64,000 nt of DNA from CBDFKQ01 sp965248855 (GTDB lineage: Bacteria; Bacteroidota; Bacteroidia; Cytophagales; 172606-1): assembly GCA_965248855.1 (NCBI GenBank), contig CBDFKQ010000014.1, forward strand, positions 1 to 64,000, given 5' to 3'. The position numbers and the translations under genes are program-made. Under the pieces are notes generated by a model. It was given only the letters and a program-made list of their open reading frames with translations, ran no database searches and was not told the origin of the DNA. Shown piece by piece: positions 8,176-17,347 of the stretch (position 1 is its first letter; each line of letters begins with the position of its first letter).

Positions 8176-9339
8176 ATGTCAACATCATACATTCCTTCTA
8201 TAAACTTTAAATTATCAGAAGAACATCTTTCAGTTCAACAAGCAGCTCGTGAGTTTGCACAAACAGAATTATTACCCGGTGTTATCGAGAGAGACGAACT
8301 TCAAACATTCCCGGCAGAACAGATAAAAAAAATGGGCGAGTTGGGTTTTATGGGAATGATGGTTTCACCTGAATATAATGGTGGAGGCATGGATACGGTT
8401 TCGTATGTATTGGCGATGGAAGAAATTTCAAAAATTGATGCTTCTGCTTCTGTATGTATGTCGGTTAATAATTCATTGGTGAGTTGGGGTTTAGAAAAAT
8501 ATGGAAGTGAGGAACAAAAACAAAAATACCTTAAACGATTAACAACGGGCGAAATAATTGGTGCTTTCTGTTTATCCGAACCGGAAGCAGGTTCGGATGC
8601 CACTTCTCAACGCACCACTGCAGAAGATAAAGGAGATTATTATTTGGTAAACGGAACGAAAAATTGGATCACAAACGGAAATTCGGCTTCAGTTTATCTG
8701 GTAATTGCACAAACATATCCCGAAAAAGGGCATAAAGGAATTAATGCTTTAATAATAGAAAAGGGTGTGGAAGGTTTTGTAGTAGGGAAAAAAGAAAATA
8801 AAATGGGTATCAGAGGCTCTGATACACATTCATTAATGTTTACCGATGTAAAAGTACCAAAGGCAAACAGAATTGGAGATGATGGTTTTGGATTTAAATT
8901 CGCGATGAGTACACTTAACGGAGGCAGGATAGGTATTGCAGCTCAGGCGTTAGGGATTGCATCGGGCGCTTACGAATTATCATTACAATACTCCAAAGAA
9001 AGAAAAGCATTTGGTAAAGAAATATCTCAACACCAGGCCATTCAATTTAAATTGGCAGATATGGCTACACATATAGAAGCCGCAAGATTATTGGTTTTAC
9101 AAGCCGCGCAAATTAAAGATGCTCATGGCGATTATACCAAAGCTGCGGCGATGGCAAAATTGTACGCATCTCAGGTTGCTATGGATGTTACTACCGAAGC
9201 AGTGCAAATTCACGGAGGCTATGGATATGTAAAAGAATTTCACGTTGAAAGGTTAATGCGTGATGCAAAAATAACCCAGATATATGAAGGAACTTCGGAA
9301 ATTCAAAAAATTGTAATAGCGCGTGAGCTTTTAAAATAG
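8176..9339 (+). CDS. Acyl-CoA dehydrogenase (short-chain/butyryl-CoA type)
   Basis: This 387-residue protein has the full three-part acyl-CoA dehydrogenase fold. The N-terminal helical part contains LSEEHLSVQQAAREFAQTEL; the middle beta domain carries the signature GAFCLSEPEAGSDA (about residues 132-145) and NGTKNWITNG; the C-terminal helical part has SKERKAFGKEISQHQAIQFK and QIHGGYGYVKEFHVERLMRD. The catalytic glutamate lies in QIYEGTSEIQ, as in short-chain and butyryl-CoA dehydrogenases. It oxidises acyl-CoA to enoyl-CoA with FAD and passes electrons to electron-transfer flavoprotein. The gene is monocistronic with a strong hairpin terminator 23 bp downstream. Chain-length specificity cannot be settled from the sequence. 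Confidence 0.95.
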   Translation: MSTSYIPSINFKLSEEHLSVQQAAREFAQTELLPGVIERDELQTFPAEQIKKMGELGFMGMMVSPEYNGGGMDTVSYVLAMEEISKIDASASVCMSVNNSLVSWGLEKYGSEEQKQKYLKRLTTGEIIGAFCLSEPEAGSDATSQRTTAEDKGDYYLVNGTKNWITNGNSASVYLVIAQTYPEKGHKGINALIIEKGVEGFVVGKKENKMGIRGSDTHSLMFTDVKVPKANRIGDDGFGFKFAMSTLNGGRIGIAAQALGIASGAYELSLQYSKERKAFGKEISQHQAIQFKLADMATHIEAARLLVLQAAQIKDAHGDYTKAAAMAKLYASQVAMDVTTEAVQIHGGYGYVKEFHVERLMRDAKITQIYEGTSEIQKIVIARELLK

Positions 9340-9362
9340 GCTTAACATATATTAAAATAAAC

Positions 9363-9397
9363 AAAAAGTGCAGATTTAATACATCTGCACTTTTTTG
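9363..9397 (+). terminator. Rho-independent terminator after acyl-CoA dehydrogenase
   Basis: A perfect 13-bp stem AAAAAGTGCAGAT / ATCTGCACTTTTT with a 7-nt loop, ending in a T run. Confidence 0.9.
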
Positions 9398-9420
9398 GTT
9401 TATTAGATTAATTATATTAT

Positions 9421-9450
9421 TTGTCTTTTATTATTTTTGTGATAAATTTG
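9421..9450 (+). promoter_or_regulatory. Bacteroidota-type promoter for the AraC regulator
   Basis: TTG at 9421-9423, a 19-nt spacer and TAAATTTG at 9443-9450 match the TTG-N19-TAnnTTTG housekeeping promoter pattern of this phylum. Transcription would begin near 9457, about 54 nt before the ATG at 9511. Confidence 0.55.
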
Positions 9451-9510
9451 TACAATAACTACATTCTCACATTTATAAGTTTATTAGATTATCCTTAAAA
9501 ATTACAATTT

Positions 9511-10437
9511 ATGGAAGACTACAACAAGATTATTGAATCACTTGGTGTTAGCTATATTAAAGCCAAACACATAAAACTATTGCAATCTGTTTTTATTAAA
9601 AACTTTTACGATGTAGAAAACACTCTCATTGCCTTATATGATGGTAAAATATCATTCGGTAACAAAGAAAGTAAGCAATCGGTAAAAGGTGGGGATATAT
9701 TATTTATACCCGGAGGCAAGTTTATTGAATTAACATATGGCGAAACAAATGTCGGGATTACCAATGAGGACTTTGTTGGAAATAAAGAAAAATACTTTGC
9801 TGTTAATAAAGATGTCAGTCGCATTGGAGCAATGTCCGATTCGTTTGGATATTTAACTTTTGATGCAAAAGTTTTTGACTCTGTCAACTTTTTCGCATCT
9901 CTTGATATCCCGCCATTTATCATATTGGGTGATACAAAACTGGCAGACACTATTAATGAACTTATAAAAGAAGACCTTTCTGCCTTACCGGGGAAAGAAA
10001 GGCTTATTAAAATTAAAACTGAAGAGATTGTTGTAGGTGTTATCCGTTATGTGTTGGAAAATAACTTATTTGTTGAGCAATTGGCAACAAACAGTACCTA
10101 CTTTAAAGACCCGAGACTTATAGATATCTTTGCATTTATAAAAGAATATTTGGGAGGAGATCTTTCCAATAAAGTATTGGCCAACGTTGCAAATGTATCG
10201 GAAGATTATGTTGGGCAATATTTTAAAATGCTTACCGGTATCAATCCTCAGGATTATATTGAATACCAGAGGATGGAAAGGGCTGTTCATTTATTGAGGA
10301 CAACCAAAAAAAGCATTCGCGAAATTGGCGCTGAGGTAGGTTATAAAGATACAGCTTACTTTTGCAGAAGATTTAAAATGATGTTTGGTATACCTGCAGG
10401 GAAAATGCGAAGAAGGGAAACATTAATGAATGCATAA
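9511..10437 (+). CDS. AraC-family transcriptional regulator
   Basis: This 308-residue protein has an N-terminal cupin-like sensing domain (GDILFIPGGKFIEL, about residues 62-75) and a C-terminal double helix-turn-helix AraC DNA-binding domain (about residues 205-302). Signature parts are VANVSEDYVGQYFKMLTGINP for the first helix-turn-helix, and SIREIGAEVGYKDTAYFCRR with FKMMFGIPAGKMR for the second. The inducing ligand and target are unknown. It has its own promoter and a terminator shared with the convergent mutY, so it is a single-gene unit. Confidence 0.9.
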   Translation: MEDYNKIIESLGVSYIKAKHIKLLQSVFIKNFYDVENTLIALYDGKISFGNKESKQSVKGGDILFIPGGKFIELTYGETNVGITNEDFVGNKEKYFAVNKDVSRIGAMSDSFGYLTFDAKVFDSVNFFASLDIPPFIILGDTKLADTINELIKEDLSALPGKERLIKIKTEEIVVGVIRYVLENNLFVEQLATNSTYFKDPRLIDIFAFIKEYLGGDLSNKVLANVANVSEDYVGQYFKMLTGINPQDYIEYQRMERAVHLLRTTKKSIREIGAEVGYKDTAYFCRRFKMMFGIPAGKMRRRETLMNA

Positions 10438-10484
10438 TTTTGTTATGAACCACTGAGAGATCGTAGCTATAAGTAAGATGAAGT

Positions 10485-10521
10485 AAAAAAGGTCAATCCA
10501 CATTCGGGTTGACCTTTTTTT
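10485..10521. terminator. Bidirectional terminator between araC-type gene and mutY
   Basis: A 12-bp stem AAAAAAGGTCAA / TTGACCTTTTTT with a 12-nt loop and T runs on both strands. The mutY stop codon (10493) and its last few codons are inside the hairpin, so this is a compact overlapping terminator. Confidence 0.9.
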
Positions 10522-11587
10522 GTGCGGAATTTAAATAATTTACAATTAAACCGGGCTTTGGCAGGTTATAAACCTCATCAAGAGAGAAAAACTTTATCTT
10601 ACAATTTTCTTCAACGAATTTTATATTTTCCGGATTTAAAATTACATGTACAAATTGTGCAAATATTTTCCTGTGGGTGAGTTTATGGGAATAGATTTGC
10701 CGGTCATACTTTATTTCGGAGGAGAGAATAATTTCGTTTAAAATTTTATTTCCGGATTTTATTAAAGTTGCCTGTAAGGAATCCGATTCTATTAAATAAA
10801 AATCAAAAAGGCCTTGCCAAATATCCTTTTCCACCCTTTGCCGCATCCCTATTTTACCCCGATATTCAAAAATAAAATAGTGAAAAAACAATTCCTTTAT
10901 TTTTATTTTTTTATTTTTTACCGGCAATTCTTTTTGTTTACCGTTTAAGTAAGCATAACAAACATCATTAAATGGGCATATTAAACAATTTGGGTTCATC
11001 GGTGTGCATAAAATCGCACCGAGTTCCATCATCGCCTGGTTAAAAATATCAGGTTTTTCATCACTGATAATTGAATTTGCCAATTCGGTAAATTCTTTTT
11101 TTGCTGCGTGTAAACTTATATCTGTTTGTATACCAAATATTCTTGACAGTACTCTGTACACATTTCCATCCAGCACAGCCACTTTTTCTTTAAAAGCAAA
11201 TGATGCAATTGCTGCTGCAGTATAACTGCCTATGCCTTTTAGTTTAAAAATCTCATTATAATTATTAGGAAATTCTTTTAAATTATAAAAAATATTTTTT
11301 GCGGTTGCCAGCATATTTCTCGCTCTTGAGTAATAACCCAAGCCTTGCCAAAGCCTCAAAACCTCATCTTCATTGGCAATAGCCAAACTATATATATCAG
11401 GATATTTTTCCACAAAACGTTCATAATAAGGCAAGCCCTGATTAACCCTGGTTTGTTGCAGGATAATTTCTGATAACCAGATTTTGTATGGATCACTTGT
11501 ATTTCTCCAGGGCAAATCGCGTTTGTTGCTTTCATACCAACTACATAACTTTTGCCGGAAAAAAATCTTATTAAAAACAACTCTCAT
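10493..11587 (-). CDS. mutY: A/G-specific adenine glycosylase MutY
   Basis: This 364-residue protein removes adenine mispaired with 8-oxoguanine or G in base-excision repair. It shows LSEIILQQTRVNQ with the catalytic glutamate (about residues 34-46), the helix-hairpin-helix FKLKGIGSYTAAAIASFAF, the LDGNVYRVLSR segment with the catalytic aspartate, and a [4Fe-4S] cluster motif CTPMNPNCLICPFNDVC (C-x6-C-x2-C-x5-C). The C-terminal ~130 residues form the Nudix-like 8-oxoG recognition domain. The length is normal for the family. It is convergent with the AraC gene and divergent from the macro-domain gene. Confidence 0.95.
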   Translation of the reverse strand: MRVVFNKIFFRQKLCSWYESNKRDLPWRNTSDPYKIWLSEIILQQTRVNQGLPYYERFVEKYPDIYSLAIANEDEVLRLWQGLGYYSRARNMLATAKNIFYNLKEFPNNYNEIFKLKGIGSYTAAAIASFAFKEKVAVLDGNVYRVLSRIFGIQTDISLHAAKKEFTELANSIISDEKPDIFNQAMMELGAILCTPMNPNCLICPFNDVCYAYLNGKQKELPVKNKKIKIKELFFHYFIFEYRGKIGMRQRVEKDIWQGLFDFYLIESDSLQATLIKSGNKILNEIILSSEIKYDRQIYSHKLTHRKIFAQFVHVILNPENIKFVEENCKIKFFSLDEVYNLPKPGLIVNYLNSAQKKVNPNVD

Positions 11588-11621
11588 TTATCAAATTTAA
11601 TATTAATTAAATTTTAATTAA

Positions 11622-11653
11622 TTGCTTGCAAACACAAAGTTTGTATATTTTTG
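11622..11653 (+). promoter_or_regulatory. Bacteroidota-type promoter for the macro-domain gene
   Basis: TTG at 11622-11624, a 21-nt spacer and TATTTTTG at 11646-11653 fit the TTG-N19..21-TAnnTTTG pattern, giving a short leader before the ATG at 11673. Confidence 0.5.
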
Positions 11654-11672
11654 ATTAACAAACATTCACATA

Positions 11673-12146
11673 ATGATAAATAGTATTTCATATATTAAAG
11701 GGGATGCAACTAATCCGGTATCCGATGGAAATAAGTTGATTGTACATGTTTGTAACGATATTGGTAAATGGGGGAAAGGTTTTGTAATGGCAATTTCTAA
11801 AAAATGGAAACAACCCGGGTTGGAATACAGGCAATGGTACAAAATGAATAACGATTTTTTGCTTGGAAATGTTCAGTTTGTTAAAGTCGAAAATGATATT
11901 TGGGTTGCCAATTTAATAGGCCAACATAAAATTAATAAAGATGAAAATGGAAATCCACCAATTCGCTACGATGCTATTTTAACAGGGCTTGAAAAAGTAA
12001 GTTCATACGCAGTTGTAAATAAAGCTTCTGTGCATATGCCAAGGATAGGTTGTGGACTTGCAGGTGGCACTTGGGATAAAGTAGAGCCACTAATTATTAC
12101 TGCTTTAACGGAGAAAAATATTTCGGTAACAGTTTATGATTTTTAA
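11673..12146 (+). CDS. Macro-domain protein (ADP-ribose binding or hydrolysis)
   Basis: This 157-residue protein is a single macro domain. It starts with ISYIKGDATNP (the GD of the ADP-ribose pocket), followed by LIVHVCNDIGKWGKGFVMAI and the C-terminal MPRIGCGLAGGTWDKVEPLI, where the GCGLAGG loop binds the phosphates. This arrangement resembles the OARD1/ALC1-like macro domains that remove ADP-ribose from acidic residues or hydrolyse O-acetyl-ADP-ribose. No ADP-ribosyltransferase partner lies beside it, so a DarTG-type toxin-antitoxin is not supported here. Confidence 0.88.
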   Translation: MINSISYIKGDATNPVSDGNKLIVHVCNDIGKWGKGFVMAISKKWKQPGLEYRQWYKMNNDFLLGNVQFVKVENDIWVANLIGQHKINKDENGNPPIRYDAILTGLEKVSSYAVVNKASVHMPRIGCGLAGGTWDKVEPLIITALTEKNISVTVYDF

Positions 12147-12595
12147 AGTTATTCCACAATTGTATTTATTAACAAATATTTAGTTCATAAGTATACGCTG
12201 TTTACCAACAAATTAAGGATGGTGAAAGATAATTTTTCATCAATTTCCTTCTTGTAATCCTCAATAAGAAAACCTTCATTTCCTAATTTTTAGAACTATA
12301 TTTTCATTTACCAAAAATCGATTTTTCGATGATATTAAATATAATTTTTCTAAGTAACTGGTTCTCTTTTTATATCTCCATCTAAATACCGATATCTAAT
12401 TTTCAATATCAATATACTGATATCAAGATATTGATATTCAGACTTTTAAATTGTTTCCGCACTTCAAAATGGCGAAATTTGATTCATCAATTAAGAGTAA
12501 AACAAACGAGGAAATAATATGAATGCGCGCAGTTTCCGAGCCAAATTTTACCTTATGTTTTTAATCATTTTTTCACTCTTTAACAATTTAAAATT
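12147..12595. other. Intergenic region with nested palindromes
   Basis: About 450 bp without an ORF. At 12401-12441 the sequence AATATCAATAT is followed by its inverse ATATTGATATT across a short spacer, and GATATC-type repeats fill the stretch. It is loosely related to the AT palindromes at 7991-8020 and 51969-52000. It lies upstream of the coiled-coil gene and could be a regulatory or terminator-like structure. Confidence 0.4.
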
Positions 12596-13012
12596 ATGGC
12601 TTTAAGTGCAAGTTTATTATTAACAAAATCAGATTGTGATAAAGTATTACTTTCCTTGACAAAAAACCAAAAAGACCTGGATTATAAAAAACTGGGTTTG
12701 GAACGTAAAATTGAAAACATTGCCAATAAAGCAAGTTCAATTGATACAAACGTTGCCAGCGTTCAGGCTGAAATTAATTCATTAATAACAGTAATTGCCG
12801 GTTTGCCTGAAGGAGCGACGAAAGTTGAAATGGAAAACCGAAAAACCAAAGCAGATTACAAATTGTTCACCCTCAATCAAAGAAAACAAAAATCGGGTAC
12901 AACTGCCCTGGTAATTTTTCAATCTAACATGAATGAATTAGACAGTCGTTTAGCATCGTTAGTGGCTGATATAACTGCGGTTACTACCCAAAAAACTGCT
13001 TTACCTGCGTAA
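12596..13012 (+). CDS. Hypothetical coiled-coil protein
   Basis: This encodes 138 residues with no signal peptide and almost continuous helical, alanine/lysine-rich sequence. Heptad-like stretches lie in LDYKKLGLERKIENIANKAS (about residues 28-47) and ELDSRLASLVADITAV near the end. I do not recognise a domain. The ATG at 12596 is preceded by AT-rich sequence. The codon pattern looks coding, with few rare hydrophobic runs. It is isolated from other genes by ~450 bp upstream and ~200 bp downstream, and its function is unknown. Confidence 0.65.
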   Translation: MALSASLLLTKSDCDKVLLSLTKNQKDLDYKKLGLERKIENIANKASSIDTNVASVQAEINSLITVIAGLPEGATKVEMENRKTKADYKLFTLNQRKQKSGTTALVIFQSNMNELDSRLASLVADITAVTTQKTALPA

Positions 13013-13218
13013 ATACAAAAATTGAATTGAACTCTGTGATTATAATGTGCTGATTATAATGATAGTGTTCTATGGATGAATATCAGTTATCCTTAACCGG
13101 CACGTTAATGCTGACTGATAATTCATTTCATATTTTCAATTTTCTATAAAGTATAACCCGAAGGTATTGAAATCTTAAAAACAGATTAAGAAAAAAACTA
13201 ATTTTTGCATAATTAAAG

Positions 13219-13638
13219 TTACTGAGAAGAAATTTCTTGCATTACTTCCATAAGATTACTCATTCCCCAATGCTCAACATACTTTCCATCTCTTAGTCTA
13301 ATAATATCAATTACATTAATATTAACTTTTTTATTTGATGGAGGAATACCCATAAATTCGCCGCTATGCGTTGCCGTGAAAGTTTTTCTGCTTGTTACCC
13401 TGTCTGTTTCAGCTATTTGATCATGAATTTCAACTTTTATGTCCGGGAAACCTTTTCGCAAAACATCATTAAGAAAGTAAAACATACTTTCCGGGCCATT
13501 AGGCGAGCCTGTTGGTGCTGAATGGTTAATTACCTTATCGTCAACTAATTCTTTAAAAGAATCCAAGTTGCCTTGTTCAATAAACTCCCTGTTAAAGCGA
13601 GTTACAATTTCTTTGTTTTTTTCTAATAGAGTTTGCAT
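13219..13638 (-). CDS. SnoaL-like (ester cyclase/NTF2-fold) protein
   Basis: This 139-residue protein fits the SnoaL-like polyketide cyclase / ester cyclase family of the NTF2 fold. Features are an N-terminal EIVTRFNREFIEQGNLD helix, KVINHSAP, FPDIKVEIHDQIAETDRV, the TATHSGEFMGIPPSNKK loop, and the C-terminal RLRDGKYVEHWGMSNLMEVM. Stand-alone members often act on small hydrophobic molecules, but most are uncharacterised. The AraC regulator next to it (13710-14582) is on the same strand directly upstream, so the pair may form a small regulated unit. Confidence 0.8.
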   Translation of the reverse strand: MQTLLEKNKEIVTRFNREFIEQGNLDSFKELVDDKVINHSAPTGSPNGPESMFYFLNDVLRKGFPDIKVEIHDQIAETDRVTSRKTFTATHSGEFMGIPPSNKKVNINVIDIIRLRDGKYVEHWGMSNLMEVMQEISSQ

Positions 13639-13709
13639 AATGTTATTTTTTATGCAAAGCTATAGTGCTGCTTCATTTAAATGTAGGGCAAAAAGTTCAA
13701 AACCTATCG

Positions 13710-14582
13710 CTAAGAGTTCAATTGTTTTTGTTGATATTCTTTAGGTGATTGTCCGAAAATTTGCTTAAAAGATTGAGAAAAACTTGAATGGTTTTCATAA
13801 CCCAGCTGATAATATATTTTACTTGGTTTTTCCTTTTCATAGATAAGCAAGTCTCTGGCCATTTCCATCCTCTTTTTAAGAAGCCATTTACTTGGAGATA
13901 AATTGTAAATTTTTATAAATCTTCTTTTAAAGGTTGATAAACTAACATTGCACAGGAACGCCATTTCTTCTAAACTAATATTATTGACAATGTTACTTTC
14001 AACCGTTTTTTTTATTTTTTGATCATTAAATTCGTTGACTTTACCTAATTGAAATGAAAGCAATTTTTCCGGATGGGTTTCAAAGATATAAAGCATCAGT
14101 TCTTCAAACTTTAATTTTTTCATATCAAGGGAAAGGGAAACTCCGCTTTCAAATAAGGAATTTAAAGAGTTAATAAAATTTATAATGAACCCATCTTTTT
14201 TAAAAACAAGAAAAGGCTCTTTTACAATTTTATTTTTCTTTATTAAGTCTATTTTTTCTTGATATTTTTGATAAAATGAATTAATTATTTGATCGTCAAA
14301 AAATATTAAAATGCTGCTAAAGAGAATTTCAGGAGAAAGTTTCATTGATACAAGACAATTTCCGGTGGAAAGAAAATGAAATTCATCATCTTTAATATTA
14401 ACTGTTTTTTCTGCAAAATGCATTGTTTTTTCACCGTTTATAACTAAACTGACAGCATTTTTATTCAATATACTTCTTCCATTATATACATTTGAATGTG
14501 AATGGTAGCGATGGAAAATGAGGTCATCGGTAGGAGTTTGATTTATTAACGCAATATCTTCGGGTAAATTAAAAATTGTCAT
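13710..14582 (-). CDS. AraC-family transcriptional regulator
   Basis: This 290-residue regulator has an N-terminal sensing part without a recognisable cupin motif and a C-terminal AraC domain (about residues 185-285). The first helix-turn-helix is SLEEMAFLCNVSLSTFKRRF; the second includes KIYYQLGYENHSSFSQSFKQ followed by IFGQSPKEYQQ. It lies upstream of the SnoaL-like gene in the same direction, about 70 bp away, and may control it. A strong terminator of ilvE lies upstream, so it has its own promoter. Confidence 0.88.
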   Translation of the reverse strand: MTIFNLPEDIALINQTPTDDLIFHRYHSHSNVYNGRSILNKNAVSLVINGEKTMHFAEKTVNIKDDEFHFLSTGNCLVSMKLSPEILFSSILIFFDDQIINSFYQKYQEKIDLIKKNKIVKEPFLVFKKDGFIINFINSLNSLFESGVSLSLDMKKLKFEELMLYIFETHPEKLLSFQLGKVNEFNDQKIKKTVESNIVNNISLEEMAFLCNVSLSTFKRRFIKIYNLSPSKWLLKKRMEMARDLLIYEKEKPSKIYYQLGYENHSSFSQSFKQIFGQSPKEYQQKQLNS

Positions 14583-14678
14583 AAAGCCGGGACCTTTAGT
14601 TATAATAAATTCTTTGATGTAATGATGAATAATAAAAGAAGCGAATTCTCAAATTTTTATTATATATAAATTTTATCT

Positions 14679-14715
14679 AAAAAAAAGACTATCCAAATTC
14701 GGATAGTCTTTTTTT
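14679..14715 (-). terminator. Terminator of ilvE
   Basis: A perfect 14-bp stem AAAAAAGACTATCC / GGATAGTCTTTTTT around a 6-nt loop, immediately downstream of ilvE on the minus strand. Confidence 0.9.
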
Positions 14716-14735
14716 ATGGAAACAGATATAATTAT

Positions 14736-15797
14736 TTAAATATTGAAGTTCCAGCCATGTGTATCAGCCGTTATTCCAAATTTAATTTCATTTAATGCCT
14801 GTAAAATTTTAGGTGCAAAAGACCTGTTTCCCGGTAATTCATAATCAATACCTTCATATTGTATGGTTGCTATCGGAGCGATTGTTGCAGCTGTACCCAC
14901 ACCAAATGCTTCATTAAGCGTTCCTTTTTCAATGGCTTTCATTACTTCTTCAACAGATACTTTTCTTTCTTCCACCTTCATTCCCCAATCTTTCGCTAAT
15001 TGAATCACGCTGTCCCTTGTTATACCTTTTAAAATACTGTCGGATGTTGATGGAGTAACGAGTACATTATCAATAATAAACATTGCATTCATAGTGCCCG
15101 ACTCTTCAAAGTATTTATGTTCTTTTGCATCAGTCCACAACAATTGATGATATCCTTGCTTTTGAGCCAATAAAGAAGGGTATAAGGAGCCTCCATAATT
15201 TCCTGAACATTTTGCATATCCTGTTCCGCCTTCTGCCGCTCTGGTATAATGCATTTCTACTTTTACACGAACAGGTTCTGTATAATAAGCGCCCGCAGGA
15301 GCAGTAATAATTATAAATCTATAAGAATTGGAAGGCCTTACACCTAAAAATTCATCTGTCGCGAACATAAACGGGCGAATATATAATGAATCCCCATGCT
15401 TCTTAGGCACCCAATTTCTATCCAAATCGATTAATTGGGATAAACCCCCCATAAAAATCTCTTCCGGAATTTGCGGCATACACATCCTTTCAGCCGAAAC
15501 ATTAAAACGCTTAAAATTTTCAATTGGGCGAAAAATATTGACGCCACCATTTTCATTGGCATACGCTTTCATCCCTTCAAAAATGGATTGACCGTAATGC
15601 AGGGCAGCAATTGATGGTTCGAAAGAAATTTTTCCGTAAGGGACTATTTTGACGTTTTGCCATTGGCCATTATCATAGTCAGCAATAAACATGTGATCTG
15701 CACAGACTTTCCCGAATGTAATGTTAGAAAAATCAAAAGTTTGGTAACGTGGGCTTTCAGTGGCTTGCAACTGAATGTTAAGCGTTTCTACCATCAT
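14736..15797 (-). CDS. ilvE: Branched-chain amino acid aminotransferase IlvE
   Basis: This 353-residue protein is a class IV pyridoxal-phosphate aminotransferase that performs the last step of valine, leucine and isoleucine synthesis. The PLP lysine is K196 in TGYAKCSGNYGGSL. Other family parts are LHYGQSIFEGMKAYANENGG (about residues 66-85), ERMCMPQIP, GDSLYIRPFMFATDEFLGV, and the C-terminal KEHKYFEESGTMNAMF and FGVGTAATIAPI. The length and sequence match the large-subunit-type IlvE (IlvE2) common in Bacteroidota. Two consecutive methionines allow the start at 15797 or 15794. It is a single-gene unit. Confidence 0.95.
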   Translation of the reverse strand: MMVETLNIQLQATESPRYQTFDFSNITFGKVCADHMFIADYDNGQWQNVKIVPYGKISFEPSIAALHYGQSIFEGMKAYANENGGVNIFRPIENFKRFNVSAERMCMPQIPEEIFMGGLSQLIDLDRNWVPKKHGDSLYIRPFMFATDEFLGVRPSNSYRFIIITAPAGAYYTEPVRVKVEMHYTRAAEGGTGYAKCSGNYGGSLYPSLLAQKQGYHQLLWTDAKEHKYFEESGTMNAMFIIDNVLVTPSTSDSILKGITRDSVIQLAKDWGMKVEERKVSVEEVMKAIEKGTLNEAFGVGTAATIAPIATIQYEGIDYELPGNRSFAPKILQALNEIKFGITADTHGWNFNI

Positions 15798-16184
15798 CGT
15801 AAAATTTAAAAGATTGAAATGACAAAGTAGTGATTTTTAAACTTTTGACAAATAAAAATTTCAATAATTTTACTTGTGAAATTTTATTTAATGGTTATTT
15901 GAAATAATAATCTTAAAAAACATTATTTGCAGATTATTATTTTGGTGAAATTTATATTTGTAGGCAATTTATATTTTGATAATTTTTCAATATAAAAAGC
16001 TCCTTTAAGTGTTAGCATTTTAACAAATTTTTTTAATATTGTTCCTTTAATTTGTTCTGTACTCGCTTGAATACTGCGAGTGGTAGTTTGATACAGTGAT
16101 TCATATAGGTTTTATCAACCATTTCTGACCATCATATCTAATAAATAGTTATAGCAATTTTTACGAAAATAATATTTTAATAAA
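15798..16184. other. Divergent intergenic region between ilvE and the YcxB-like gene
   Basis: About 390 bp, AT-rich. A TATATTTG -7-like box at 15953-15960 has a TTG 23 nt upstream, slightly too far for the consensus, and lies 225 bp from the gene. I see no ORF or repeat. Confidence 0.35.
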
Positions 16185-16712
16185 ATGACTTTAAACTTCG
16201 TAACAACGCCAAAGGACTATATGGTTTTACTAAATAGAATTCTTGCCCAATCGATATTGGGAAAAAGCTTTTCAAAATTCGCCCGGATAGCAATTTCAGT
16301 ATTAGCCTGGATGAGCGTAATTCTGCCATTTATAAAATTTCATGAAATTGGAATTGGATTTTGGCTCAGAACTGTTCTGGCCGTATCGATTACAATTGGT
16401 TGGCCATATTTTTATAATAAATATACTGATGGAGTTTTCAGTGGAATTATAAATGATAAGACATTAGCAGGATATGCAGGAAAAGTAAATGTAAATATTT
16501 CGGAGGAATTTGTTGAAGCCATAACAAAAACTACTATTTCAAAATCAAGCCGGTCAGATATTCATTCAATTGAAATCAATAATACCCATATTTTTATATT
16601 TTTTACTCCAATAATTGCGGCTCCAATTCCATTAGCTGCGTTTAAAAACCCCAACGAGAAAAATGAATTTTTAAAAGAAATTGAACGACATAAAAAATTA
16701 TTACATTTATAA
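16185..16712 (+). CDS. YcxB-like membrane protein
   Basis: This 175-residue protein has two membrane segments near the N-terminus (about residues 34-51 and 60-78: IAISVLAWMSVILPF and FWLRTVLAVSITIGWPYF). A soluble C-terminal part follows (SEEFVEAITKTTISKSSRSD, IEINNTHIFIFFTPIIAAPIP) that resembles the YcxB-like domain. That family has no firm function. Its TAA stop overlaps the next ATG in a TAATG arrangement, so the next gene is probably translated from the same message. Confidence 0.65.
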   Translation: MTLNFVTTPKDYMVLLNRILAQSILGKSFSKFARIAISVLAWMSVILPFIKFHEIGIGFWLRTVLAVSITIGWPYFYNKYTDGVFSGIINDKTLAGYAGKVNVNISEEFVEAITKTTISKSSRSDIHSIEINNTHIFIFFTPIIAAPIPLAAFKNPNEKNEFLKEIERHKKLLHL

Positions 16713-17122
16713 TGGAACAGCGAGATTTTATACAAAAGCAAATTGACAAGCTTGGAAGGGTATTAGGGGAAATTCTTATTCGTTTGCTTGGTCAAAAAAG
16801 TAGTAGTAATATAAATGAGGTTATTAATTCAGCAAATCAAACTCTTAAATATGAATTAGACTTTGATGTTAAAGAATTGGTTTCCATAGAAACGGAAAAT
16901 CTAATTGACTTTTTAAAAGTTGGAAAACATCTTAGTAACGAGAACTTGGACAAACTTGCAGAAATACTCTTAATAATAGCTGACATCAAATATAATGATA
17001 TAGAGAAACCGGAAATGTTATATAAACAATGTTTAACTATTCTCCTGTACTTGGAAAAAGTAGAATCCACATATTCCTTTGACAGACACCTTAAAATAGA
17101 GCGGATAAAAAAAGTGCTCTAA
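16712..17122 (+). CDS. Hypothetical soluble helical protein, coupled to the YcxB-like gene
   Basis: This 136-residue mostly helical protein (RDFIQKQIDKLGRVLGEILI, then NEVINSANQTLKYEL and LIDFLKVGKHLSNENLDKLA) resembles small DUF6483-like proteins seen in Bacteroidota, but I cannot assign it with confidence. Translation is coupled to the upstream gene through TAATG. The two probably work together. Confidence 0.6.
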   Translation: MEQRDFIQKQIDKLGRVLGEILIRLLGQKSSSNINEVINSANQTLKYELDFDVKELVSIETENLIDFLKVGKHLSNENLDKLAEILLIIADIKYNDIEKPEMLYKQCLTILLYLEKVESTYSFDRHLKIERIKKVL

Positions 17123-17131
17123 CCTCGCTCT

Positions 17132-17220
17132 CGTTGGATCTGGATGTTTAATAAACCGGGATTGGAAATCCTTTTTATCTTTAGGCCGGGATGCGCTTCG
17201 CTAACATTCCGACCGGCGGG
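17132..17220 (+). repeat. Second palindromic repeat family, copy D
   Basis: An 89-bp element matching copy E (18992-19080) with about eight substitutions by eye. It contains GGATTGGAAATCC (a small hairpin like the GGATT-N3-AATCC of the RAYT repeats) and a second, GC-rich hairpin GGGATG...CATTCC framed by CCGG. It looks REP-like, but no transposase sits beside it. Confidence 0.65.
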
Positions 17221-17243
17221 TTTTCTGCTCATGATTCTTAAAG

Positions 17244-17295
17244 CAAGCAAGTTAAAATTAAATATTAATTTATGGCCGAATTTTTAACTTGCTTG
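17244..17295. repeat. Perfect 14-bp inverted repeat
   Basis: CAAGCAAGTTAAAA at 17244-17257 and its exact inverse TTTTAACTTGCTTG at 17282-17295, separated by 24 nt. It could be an extended terminator-like hairpin after the 16712-17122 gene or part of the adjacent repeat unit. Confidence 0.55.
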
Positions 17296-17347
17296 GTTAG
17301 GCTAGAACCACAAGTACAAACTTGCGGCAGACAGGGTTTAAAATGTC

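Noticed and set aside
11673..12146. DarTG-type toxin-antitoxin system from the macro domain
   Set aside because: No DarT-like ADP-ribosyltransferase lies beside it; the domain resembles stand-alone de-ADP-ribosylases.
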